From NCBI GenBank assembly GCA_948566455.1, contig CAOYQO010000050.1, positions 1 through 5,723 on the forward strand: 5,723 nt of DNA, given 5' to 3'. Each line of letters opens with the position of its first letter. Positions within the stretch are counted from its first letter, which is position 1. The translations under genes were made by a program, and so were the position numbers. The stretch is from an uncultured Phocaeicola sp. (lineage in GTDB: Bacteria; Bacteroidota; Bacteroidia; Bacteroidales; Bacteroidaceae). This document shows positions 1-5,723 of this stretch, one piece after another. Under the pieces are notes generated by a model. That model was not told the origin of the DNA. It was given only the letters and a program-made list of their open reading frames with translations, and did no database searches.

Positions 1-19
1 CTAAATACTAATATATTAA

Positions 20-274
20 TCGCAATGGTTGGATTTTTATCGCACCACTACTAATCCATTAGCAGGATTTACATACACTAACTGGCATTTGGATTTAGGG
101 AAAGCAGGCGATTACGATGTCAGTGGAAGTGATGGAAAATTTGGAGTTAATTTAGGGGCAGGTATGGAGTTTGACTTAGACAAAAGCTGGAGTTTAAACT
201 TTGATATTAAATACCAATTAATCAGCGACCTAGACCAAGCCGTATTCAATCTTGGCGTAGCCTATAATTTCTAG
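20..274 (+). CDS. C-terminal part of a small outer-membrane beta-barrel protein (OmpW / PF13505-like), 5' side missing or broken
   Basis: This frame encodes about 84 residues with no credible start and no signal peptide, so it is the tail of a longer gene. The visible part has alternating hydrophobic and polar strands, a glycine-rich turn (GVNLGAGMEFDL), a strand of the WSLNFDIKY type, and ends in GVAYNF. A terminal phenylalanine after a final strand is the usual C-terminal signal of outer-membrane barrels read by the BAM machinery. Small 8-stranded OmpW-like or PF13505 barrels of about 200 residues end this way; the exact family is inferred from style, not from a search. The frame has stops at 2-4 and 17-19, so the upstream part cannot be read in the same frame. 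A TTG at 29 could be read as a start, but the protein would then lack a secretion signal. Frame 1 is open from base 1 to the stop at 52-54, so a frameshift near bases 20-50 is one explanation. Confidence 0.6.
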   Translation, partial: SQWLDFYRTTTNPLAGFTYTNWHLDLGKAGDYDVSGSDGKFGVNLGAGMEFDLDKSWSLNFDIKYQLISDLDQAVFNLGVAYNF

Positions 275-284
275 TTAATAGCCA

Positions 285-326
285 AAGAAGGATAAAGTTG
301 TTTTTAAATGCACCTTTATCCTTCTT
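285..326 (+). terminator. Perfect 13-bp stem-loop after the small barrel gene, probable transcription terminator
   Basis: The left arm AAGAAGGATAAAG (285-297) is the exact reverse complement of the right arm CTTTATCCTTCTT (314-326), with a 16-nt loop. It begins 10 bases after the barrel stop codon, as expected for a terminator or a 3'-end-protecting hairpin. No T run follows the right arm on the plus strand, nor the left arm on the minus strand, so it is not a textbook intrinsic terminator. The stem is also AT-rich. The rest of 275-387 shows nothing else convincing: no clear -7/-33 promoter for the next gene. Confidence 0.6.
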
Positions 327-387
327 CACCTTACTAAAAACATACCTGCTCTACCTATTTTTACACTAATCTACAATATGGCATACC

Positions 388-1344
388 ATGAATAACATAC
401 GACAACTCACAAAAGATGAATACCCAAAAGCCATCGAACTATCTTGGCAAGTTTTCACCATCACCGGCAAAGAAGATTTCAACAATGAGGGATTGGAATT
501 TTTCAAAAGCTTTATTTATAACAAAAAATGTATAAACGAAATCATATTTTATGGTAGTTTTGACAATGAAGCTCTAACAGGCATTTTAGGTATAAAAAGT
601 AATGGTAAACATATCTCCCTATTTTTTATCAAGCCAGAATATCACAGGCACGGATTAGGAAAAAAACTTTTCCACTACGCCTCCACCCTCCATCCTTCCA
701 TTGAAACAACGGTTAATTCTTCTACTTATGCTATTCCTTTCTACCAGAGTCTGGGATTTGCTGTCGTAGGAGAAAAACAAAATTACCATGGGCTCTGCAG
801 TACCCCCATGAGACGCTATCATGCTGTGTTTGTACAAAAGAACAAGTACACACTACGTACTTGGCAAACAGAAGACGCTCATTCATTAGTTCAAGAACTG
901 AATAACAAAAAGATTTGGGACAATTGCCGCAACGTATTCCCCCACCCTTACAGGCTAGAGCATGCGGAAACCTTTATTGACCTCATCCAGAAAAAAGAAG
1001 GCATTCATGATTTTTGTATTGAAGTTAATGGAAAAGCCGTAGGCAATATCGGATTTACACCAGGCACAGATGTGGAATGCTTCAATGCCGAAGTAGGGTA
1101 CGTTATCGGAGAAAAATATTGGAACCAAAGTATTGTAACCGACGCATTACAAGAAGCCATCTGCCATTACTTCACTTATACGAATACAATACGTATATTC
1201 GCACTTGTCTTTGAACACAACCTTCCTTCCATGCGAGTATTAGAAAAGGCCGGCTTCAACAAAGTCGGGATAATGACAAAATCCATTTTCAAGAACGGTC
1301 ATTTCACCAATGCACATCTTTTCGAGTTGCTTAAAAACGTTTAG
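388..1344 (+). CDS. Tandem two-domain GNAT family N-acetyltransferase
   Basis: The protein has 318 residues and two GNAT folds in tandem, which transfer an acetyl group from acetyl-CoA to an amine; the substrate cannot be told. Domain 1 (about residues 3-145) has the acetyl-CoA loop at 81-94, with HRHGLG at 86-91 matching the Q/R-x-x-G-x-G/A pattern except for His in the first place, and a motif-B-like segment IPFYQSLGF (116-124). Domain 2 (about 152-316) resembles the RimJ/RimL-type Acetyltransf_3 family: it opens with YTLRTWQTEDA, has a central EVGYVIGEKYW strand-loop (235-245) and ends with NLPSMRVLEKAGFNKVG (278-294). Its acetyl-CoA loop reads WNQSIVTDA (245-253), where relatives usually have glycine in place of Ser248, so this pocket may be weakened. 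The ATG at 388 gives a natural N-terminus; an ATG at 378 is out of frame and stops after five codons. No Shine-Dalgarno is visible, as is normal in Bacteroidota. Neighbours give no functional hint: a terminator-like hairpin lies upstream and the convergent regulator gene downstream. Confidence 0.88.
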   Translation: MNNIRQLTKDEYPKAIELSWQVFTITGKEDFNNEGLEFFKSFIYNKKCINEIIFYGSFDNEALTGILGIKSNGKHISLFFIKPEYHRHGLGKKLFHYASTLHPSIETTVNSSTYAIPFYQSLGFAVVGEKQNYHGLCSTPMRRYHAVFVQKNKYTLRTWQTEDAHSLVQELNNKKIWDNCRNVFPHPYRLEHAETFIDLIQKKEGIHDFCIEVNGKAVGNIGFTPGTDVECFNAEVGYVIGEKYWNQSIVTDALQEAICHYFTYTNTIRIFALVFEHNLPSMRVLEKAGFNKVGIMTKSIFKNGHFTNAHLFELLKNV

Positions 1345-1394
1345 TATCCGGAAAATGCCAAAAGAACTTACAATAAATGTTATATTACACATAT

Positions 1395-2096
1395 TCATCC
1401 TTTGTCCGAAAGACATAAACCCACTCCTTTCACAGTCTTTATCTGTATCCGTTCATCATCAGCAAACAATTTTCTAAGTCGAGTAACAAAAACATCGAGA
1501 CTACGTGATGCAAAAAAATCATCCTCCGTTTCCCATAGTCTTGAAAGAATAATATCCCGTCTCACTAGTTCATTTTTCTTTTTACAAAGCATCTGAAGCA
1601 ATTTCGCTTCGCGTTCCGTCATTGTCTTTTGTACACACGACGAATGCTTTAATACTGCATGAACAGCATCAAATGTATAATTTTCACCAATCCGATAAAT
1701 CTCACTTTCATTAGCGACTCCCATTCCCCGCTTCATTTTCAACAAAGCACCAATATGCGCATCCAGTTCTTCGGCCAAAAAAGGTTTCTTAATATAATTA
1801 TTCACCCCCAATTCATAACCTTTCACCACATCTTTAGGCGAAACCCTGCCCGAGGTAAAAACAATGGGAATAAATCCATCCGTTTCCCGAATACGACGTA
1901 CCATTTCATAACCATCCATAACAGGCATCTCAATGTCTGAAATAATGATATCAAGATGTTGCTCCTTCCATATCTTCAGCCCTTCTTCGCCATTAGAAGC
2001 GGTCATCACCTCGTATCCACCTATCATATCCTCCAATCCACCACGAATAATATAACAAAGATTGGCATCATCTTCCACCAACAACAGTTTTATCAT
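1395..2096 (-). CDS. OmpR/PhoB-family response regulator (receiver plus winged-helix DNA-binding domain)
   Basis: This cytoplasmic transcription factor of 233 residues is the partner of the histidine kinase encoded just upstream. The receiver domain (about 1-122) has the acidic pocket E8-D9-D10, the phospho-acceptor Asp54 in SDIEMPVMDG, the switch residue Thr81 in VFTSG, and Lys104 in YIKKPF, so all active-site residues are present. The C-terminal domain (about 130-230) is a winged helix: TMTEREAKLLQML, a recognition helix around SRSLDVFVTRLRKLF (197-211), and the closing wing IKTVKGVGLCL (219-229), equivalent to the familiar TVRGVGYRL. Length and layout are typical for the family. The start is supported by a strong Shine-Dalgarno 8 bases upstream. 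It is second in an operon, 24 bp after the kinase. It probably binds the three 11-bp-spaced TTAAC repeats at 3531-3558. Overall form resembles RprY of Bacteroides fragilis, but I cannot establish orthology. No hairpin terminator is evident in the 50-bp gap (1345-1394) shared with the convergent GNAT gene. Confidence 0.95.
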   Translation of the reverse strand: MIKLLLVEDDANLCYIIRGGLEDMIGGYEVMTASNGEEGLKIWKEQHLDIIISDIEMPVMDGYEMVRRIRETDGFIPIVFTSGRVSPKDVVKGYELGVNNYIKKPFLAEELDAHIGALLKMKRGMGVANESEIYRIGENYTFDAVHAVLKHSSCVQKTMTEREAKLLQMLCKKKNELVRRDIILSRLWETEDDFFASRSLDVFVTRLRKLFADDERIQIKTVKGVGLCLSDKG

Positions 2097-2104
2097 ATCA
2101 TCTT

Positions 2105-2111
2105 CCTCCTT
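2105..2111 (-). promoter_or_regulatory. Perfect Shine-Dalgarno sequence of the response regulator
   Basis: On the minus strand the kinase-regulator gap contains AAGGAGG, with 8 nt between it and the regulator ATG (2094-2096). This matches the full anti-Shine-Dalgarno complement at good spacing and fixes the start codon. It stands out here because the other starts in the window (388, 3506, 3628) have no such motif, and Bacteroidota generally make little use of Shine-Dalgarno sequences. Confidence 0.75.
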
Positions 2112-2120
2112 AAAAAATAT

Positions 2121-3506
2121 TTATTTCTTCTCCCCACTCGGCAAAAAAAGAAAAAATTCACTATACTCCCCTTCAATGCTTTCTACACACACTTTTCCAC
2201 CATGCGCTTCAGCCACGCGGAAAACATAATTCAAACCCAATCCGAAGCCTGACGCACCGCCTTTACGGCTGCGGTCGGCAGCCGAAGCACGCTCGTACTT
2301 CTCGAAAATACGACTCTGGTCCTTCAACGGAATACCTATGCCGTTATCTCTTACCTTTATCAAATAAAAGTTATAGTCCTGACGCAAGGATGAAATCTGT
2401 ATGTCCACCTCTTCACCTGAATATTTTATAGAATTGTCTACCAAATTACCGATAGCTTCTTTCAAGAATTCTTCATCAGCATATACCCATTCCGATTCCA
2501 AATGAAGAGAGAAATGTACTGGTTTATCTGCCTTAGCAGTATATTTCTCAATAAGATCCTCTAACATCGGACGGAGTTGTATCTCCTTTTTCCAAAGCCT
2601 CAATTGAGCATTTTCCAATTTTGACAGCGTCAGCACTTTGTTAGTCAGTGACAATAAATGTTCACTCTCGTCCTCCAATATCTGAAAATGCTTCTCGCGT
2701 TTATCCGGAAAAATATCCAACTTTCCTGATTTCAACATTCGGGTCCCCATCAAGATACAGGCAAGAGGAGTCTTCATCTCATGAATCATGGCGTATGAGA
2801 AATCCTCACGCATCCTAGCTATTTTATTCTGATGAGCAATAATACGAATCTGATAAACAAGACAATAGACGATCATTGCCATCATCAAGACAGTAGCAAT
2901 GAGGAGCAAGGTCATCTGCTGGAAAATAACCCAATAAGGATTAACAATAAAAGCCTGAAGATTCTCCGTACATTTATAATTGATAGGTTGTAACCCGGTT
3001 TTCAACAAGCCATAATCCCCTACCTGTATGGAACGGGAACTTCTAAGAATATTCCCCAGCGAATCTGTCACACAAGTTATTACTTCTGCATCCAATCCTT
3101 CGGCAGCAAGGCCTGTCCGATAAATAGAATCTAAACTTGACAAAGAAACAGACAATTTATAATCCCTCTTGACAATTTCTTGCATGGAAACCTGCATATT
3201 GGACATCAACCATTGGTTCACATTTTTATCACCTCTGCCATCCTCAAAAAAATCATAATCTTCATCCAGATTTATTCTAACCATAATGGAAGTATCTTTG
3301 TCCTTATACTTCTTTTGCAAAGAATCTTGATATACTTCCATGCGATAAAACACCTCACGCATCGTTGCATCTCTAAATACTTCATTGCTTCTGAACTGTA
3401 TACTTTCCTTAGTTAGCTTATAGGTATTTACAAGCCAAACGTACTGCAAACAGATGATTGCCAACAGTCCGATACAAGCTACCCAACGAATATGTTTGAT
3501 TGTCAT
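2121..3506 (-). CDS. Membrane sensor histidine kinase, two transmembrane segments, no HAMP domain
   Basis: The protein has 461 residues and should sit in the inner membrane, autophosphorylate on His242 and pass the phosphate to Asp54 of the downstream regulator. A first membrane helix lies at about residues 8-27 (WVACIGLLAIICLQYVW) and a second at about 195-219 (FQQMTLLLIATVLMMAM region). Between them are about 165 residues of predicted periplasmic sensor with no recognisable domain and a strongly acidic stretch (DEDYDFFEDG, 81-90). Only about 22 residues separate the second helix from the H-box, too few for a HAMP domain. The H-box is YAMIHEMKTPLA (238-249, His242, Glu243). The catalytic ATPase domain has the N-box EAIGNLVDNSIKYS (350-363, Asn354 and Asn358), G1 RDNGIGIP (386-393), F-box IFEKYER (400-406) and G2 GFGLGL (420-425), all intact. 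It is the first gene of the operon and is divergent from the large barrel gene. The architecture resembles Bacteroides RprX-type kinases, but orthology is not shown. Confidence 0.95.
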   Translation of the reverse strand: MTIKHIRWVACIGLLAIICLQYVWLVNTYKLTKESIQFRSNEVFRDATMREVFYRMEVYQDSLQKKYKDKDTSIMVRINLDEDYDFFEDGRGDKNVNQWLMSNMQVSMQEIVKRDYKLSVSLSSLDSIYRTGLAAEGLDAEVITCVTDSLGNILRSSRSIQVGDYGLLKTGLQPINYKCTENLQAFIVNPYWVIFQQMTLLLIATVLMMAMIVYCLVYQIRIIAHQNKIARMREDFSYAMIHEMKTPLACILMGTRMLKSGKLDIFPDKREKHFQILEDESEHLLSLTNKVLTLSKLENAQLRLWKKEIQLRPMLEDLIEKYTAKADKPVHFSLHLESEWVYADEEFLKEAIGNLVDNSIKYSGEEVDIQISSLRQDYNFYLIKVRDNGIGIPLKDQSRIFEKYERASAADRSRKGGASGFGLGLNYVFRVAEAHGGKVCVESIEGEYSEFFLFLPSGEKK

Positions 3507-3530
3507 ACACTTATATCCTATCCATACTTT

Positions 3531-3558
3531 GTTAACATTGTGTTAACCTGCCATTAAC
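3531..3558. promoter_or_regulatory. Three TTAAC repeats at 11-bp period, probable response-regulator operator
   Basis: GTTAAC (3531-3536), GTTAAC (3542-3547) and ATTAAC (3553-3558) begin exactly 11 bp apart. Regulators of the OmpR/PhoB family bind as head-to-tail dimers on direct repeats with this period, as in the PhoB box. The repeats lie between the regulator's own operon and the divergent barrel gene. The third copy is 22 bp upstream of the -7 element at 3581, overlapping the -33 position, where no TTTG is found. That is the expected place for an activator that substitutes for a poor upstream element. Because GTTAAC is itself a palindrome, the first two copies could equally form an inverted repeat for a dyad-binding protein. 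The repeat pattern is seen; the identity of the binder is inferred. Confidence 0.6.
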
Positions 3559-3580
3559 CACGTAAGGAAAAAAGTCTCCC

Positions 3581-3588
3581 TACTTTTG
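3581..3588 (+). promoter_or_regulatory. Bacteroides-type -7 promoter element for the large barrel gene
   Basis: TACTTTTG matches the TAnnTTTG consensus of the Bacteroidota primary sigma factor at every fixed position. It would place the transcript start near 3591-3595, giving a leader of roughly 35 nt before the ATG at 3628. The matching -33 TTTG is absent at the expected distance; that region is occupied by the third TTAAC repeat, which suggests activator dependence. Confidence 0.6.
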
Positions 3589-3594
3589 TTTCGT

Positions 3595-3602
3595 CAAAGT
3601 TA
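3595..3602 (-). promoter_or_regulatory. Possible -7 promoter element for the kinase-regulator operon, facing the barrel promoter
   Basis: CAAAGTTA on the plus strand reads TAACTTTG on the minus strand, a full match to TAnnTTTG. It points toward the kinase gene and would give a leader of about 85 nt. A minus-strand TTTG lies upstream (CAAA at 3619-3622), but the 16-bp gap is shorter than the roughly 19-21 bp usual in Bacteroides. No other full CAAAnnTA match occurs in 3507-3627. The element is only 6 bp from the opposing -7 element, so the two could not easily be occupied together. Confidence 0.4.
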
Positions 3603-3627
3603 AAGAAAATATTAAAAACAAATAGAT

Positions 3628-5694
3628 ATGAAAAAGCAAAATTTTATCATCACATCGCTATTTTTATTTTGGGTTATAGGAACAACCACTGCACAAACCA
3701 TTACCGGAAAGGTTACAAACATCCATGCACAAGCCATTGACGGTGCAACCGTCATCCTACAAACCATTGATTCTACTTTTGTGGACGCCGTAATCACAGA
3801 TACCACCGGTTACTTCAGGTTCAACCGGCAACCAGCATCTTATCGGCTGATTTTCCAACACATCATGTACGAAACCCTCTTATTGACAACTACAGGAGAA
3901 GACGCAGGCACGATTACCCTGAAAAGTAAAGATTATGCTTTGGACGAAGTTATCGTCAAAGGGGAACGCCCTCTTGTAAAAGTGGAAGAAGGAAAATTAT
4001 CGTATGATCTGTCACAACTCACCACACATAGAATTGTGAACAATGCTTATGAAATCCTTCAGCAATTACCCGGTGTACAGGAAATAAACGGCAACCTTTC
4101 ATTAGCAGGCACACACAATCTGAACATTATTTTAAACGGAAGGCCCACAACAATGAGTCACGAACAGTTGACCATTTTATTAAAAAACACTCCGGCTTCA
4201 CGTGTAGAAAAGGCAGAAATTATGTATAGCACACCGCCGCAATATCATGTAAGAGGTGCTGCCATCAACTTACTTTTGAAAAGTTACCGTCCTGAAGAAA
4301 GTGGGTTGCAAGGAGAAGTTAACGCCGGATATCTATACAATTACAGAAGTGGCACACAAGGAGGAATCAGCCTGCTTTACACCACTCCTAAATGGAATAT
4401 AGACTTGCTATATAATACCCATTATGAACAAAACAGACAAACAACAGATACGTACTCACATCACACCTTAAAAAATAATATATATGATATCTGTCAACAC
4501 AATGATATTGACAGGAAAGGAATAACACATTATGTACGAACAGGCGCTGAATATAAATTCAATGATAATGCTCATATCAATCTAGCCTATACTGGTGTCT
4601 TCAACCCTAACAACGATAATCATTCATATTCCGACGGGAACATCACAACCGCAGACAACCGGACAAAAAAGGAGACTCGAATGCACAATATCGCTTTAGA
4701 TTATCTCTCTAGCTTCGGTATGAAAGCTGGAATAAACTATACCTCCTACCATTCCGAAAGTCATCAGCAATTCACCAACAAAGACAACAAGAACCAAACA
4801 AGCGAATTTCACACGACTAGCGGACAAACAATAGACCGCTGGAAAATATACGTAGACCAGTCACACACACTACCACGAGAGTGGACCTTAAACTATGGCA
4901 CCTCTTTAACTTATGCCAGTGACCATAATACTCAGTTCTATCATACCCAAAACGGAACAGACATGAGCGAACTCAATACAAACAATCGTTATAATGAATA
5001 TACATATGACTTCTACGTCGGATTCAGCAAAAACATGGGAGAACATTTGTCTTTCAGCGCGTCCATAACCGGAGAATATTACAAAACGGCCCGTTATCAT
5101 GCATGGGCGGCTTATCCTACAACCGAATTAACATACGTAATGACCCCAGCACATATTCTACAACTTTCATTCACATCAGATAAGACCTATCCCAGCTACT
5201 GGGATCTGAGCGAAAGTACCGGCTATATAAGTGGTTATGAAGAAGTACAAGGCAATCCAATGTTAAAGCCATCCACCGATTATTCCGCAAATCTGAATTA
5301 TATTTTTAAGAACAAGTATATCTTCAGCCTGGCTTATGATTATCAACCCGATTTATTTCAGCAACTAGCCTATCAAAGCACAGAACGCCTGGCTTTGATT
5401 TACAAAACCTTAAACTGGGATTATCAGCAAAGTTTCTCAGCCACGACTATCATTCCCTTCAAAATCGGACATTGGTTGGACAGTCACGTCACACTGCAAG
5501 CTGAATACCGTCAAGCAAAATGTAACAAATTCTTCGATCTTTCCTTCAACCACAGCAAGTGGATCGGACTCGCCATGTTACAAAATAATATAATACTTTC
5601 TACCAAACCGGATATTCGCATGGAACTGACCGGACTTTATTTGAGCCCATCTATCCAGGGAAGTTATGATTTACCCCAATTCGGGATAAAATAG
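3628..5694 (+). CDS. TonB-receptor-like outer-membrane beta-barrel family protein, probably truncated at the C-terminus
   Basis: This 688-residue protein starts with a signal peptide (MKKQNFIITSLFLFWVIG, likely cleavage near Ala22 in TTTAQT) and is destined for the outer membrane. Residues 23-98 form a carboxypeptidase-regulatory-like beta sandwich (ITGKVTNIHAQAIDGATV, then TTGYFRF). Residues 105-217 resemble a TonB-receptor plug: LDEVIVKGERPLVK, EILQQLPGVQ (142-151), IILNGRP (167-173), SRVEKAEIMYSTPPQY (191-206), GAAINLLLK. The rest is a long barrel (OMP_b-brl_3-like, PF14905) with the recurrent GNPMLKPSTDYSANLNY motif (542-558). No TonB box is obvious, so transport is not assured; the cargo is unknown. 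Family members that I know commonly run to about 750-820 residues and end in an aromatic strand, whereas this one ends in DLPQFGIK, so its last strands and assembly signal seem to be missing. The ATG at 3628 follows an A-rich leader without Shine-Dalgarno. The divergent kinase-regulator operon is probably its controller. Confidence 0.88.
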   Translation: MKKQNFIITSLFLFWVIGTTTAQTITGKVTNIHAQAIDGATVILQTIDSTFVDAVITDTTGYFRFNRQPASYRLIFQHIMYETLLLTTTGEDAGTITLKSKDYALDEVIVKGERPLVKVEEGKLSYDLSQLTTHRIVNNAYEILQQLPGVQEINGNLSLAGTHNLNIILNGRPTTMSHEQLTILLKNTPASRVEKAEIMYSTPPQYHVRGAAINLLLKSYRPEESGLQGEVNAGYLYNYRSGTQGGISLLYTTPKWNIDLLYNTHYEQNRQTTDTYSHHTLKNNIYDICQHNDIDRKGITHYVRTGAEYKFNDNAHINLAYTGVFNPNNDNHSYSDGNITTADNRTKKETRMHNIALDYLSSFGMKAGINYTSYHSESHQQFTNKDNKNQTSEFHTTSGQTIDRWKIYVDQSHTLPREWTLNYGTSLTYASDHNTQFYHTQNGTDMSELNTNNRYNEYTYDFYVGFSKNMGEHLSFSASITGEYYKTARYHAWAAYPTTELTYVMTPAHILQLSFTSDKTYPSYWDLSESTGYISGYEEVQGNPMLKPSTDYSANLNYIFKNKYIFSLAYDYQPDLFQQLAYQSTERLALIYKTLNWDYQQSFSATTIIPFKIGHWLDSHVTLQAEYRQAKCNKFFDLSFNHSKWIGLAMLQNNIILSTKPDIRMELTGLYLSPSIQGSYDLPQFGIK

Positions 5695-5723
5695 CGATTA
5701 GTTGCATGTTAAGACAGATACAT
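5670..5723 (+). other. Possible frameshifted continuation of the large barrel gene
   Basis: A second frame is open from 5670 through the last base of the window and overlaps the end of the annotated barrel gene. Restoring one base to the CCCC run at 5674-5677 would turn the ending DLPQFGIK into DLPPIRDKIAISCMLRQIH and keep it open. SYDLPPI followed by a strand is the kind of sequence that precedes the final strands in this family. The fit of the later residues is only moderate and the window ends too soon to test it. Confidence 0.3.

Noticed and set aside
361..387. Promoter for the GNAT gene
   Set aside because: The region is AT-rich but contains no TAnnTTTG match and no spaced TTTG, so I do not call one.
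1345..1394. Possible bidirectional terminator between the convergent GNAT and regulator genes
   Set aside because: I found no stem longer than a few base pairs and no T run, so no terminator can be supported here.
1956..2252. A 98-codon plus-strand open frame spanning the kinase-regulator junction
   Set aside because: It lies antisense to two well-supported genes, has a low-complexity composition, no recognisable motif, and arises from their reverse complement.
3180..3416. A 78-codon plus-strand open frame inside the kinase gene, with hydrophobic stretches
   Set aside because: It is antisense to the kinase periplasmic domain; the hydrophobic look follows from the complementary codons. No promoter or start signal supports it.
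3525..3532. TACTTTGT as a second -7 element for the barrel gene
   Set aside because: It is one base short of the TAnnTTTG spacing and lies about 100 bp from the start codon; the perfect match at 3581 is better.
3612..3806. A 64-codon minus-strand open frame opposite the start of the large barrel gene
   Set aside because: It overlaps the signal peptide and first domain of a clear gene and shows no domain; it is best read as a shadow.

Overview
The window looks like a chromosomal piece from a Bacteroidota species, most likely Bacteroides or a close relative. The evidence is AT-rich DNA, a signal-peptide-bearing barrel protein with an N-terminal carboxypeptidase-regulatory-like domain, promoter elements matching the Bacteroides -7 consensus TAnnTTTG, and start codons mostly without a Shine-Dalgarno sequence. 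I saw no RNA gene, CRISPR array, insertion sequence or phage gene.

Layout. (1) 1-274 (+): the C-terminal end of a small outer-membrane beta-barrel protein, cut or broken at its 5' side, followed by a perfect 13-bp hairpin. (2) 388-1344 (+): a 318-residue protein with two tandem GNAT acetyltransferase domains, standing alone. (3) 1395-3506 (-): a two-gene operon, membrane histidine kinase first and OmpR/PhoB-type response regulator second, converging on the GNAT gene with a 50-bp gap. (4) 3507-3627: a 121-bp divergent control region. (5) 3628-5694 (+): a TonB-receptor-like outer-membrane barrel protein of 688 residues, which appears to stop early, close to the right edge of the window.

The kinase, regulator and large barrel protein probably form one envelope-signalling module. 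The divergent region holds three TTAAC repeats at an exact 11-bp period, the spacing expected for tandem binding of an OmpR/PhoB-family regulator. The third copy sits where the -33 element of the barrel promoter would be, and no TTTG is found there. The simplest model is that the kinase senses an envelope signal through its roughly 165-residue periplasmic domain and phosphorylates the regulator, which then activates the barrel gene from the repeats. A second perfect -7 match faces the first one on the opposite strand and could drive the kinase operon, making the two promoters overlap. This model is inferred from sequence layout only.

Both edges carry signs of broken reading frames: stops just upstream of the first barrel fragment, and a stop in the large barrel protein next to a CCCC run where another frame stays open to the window end. 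They could be true gene decay or assembly errors.
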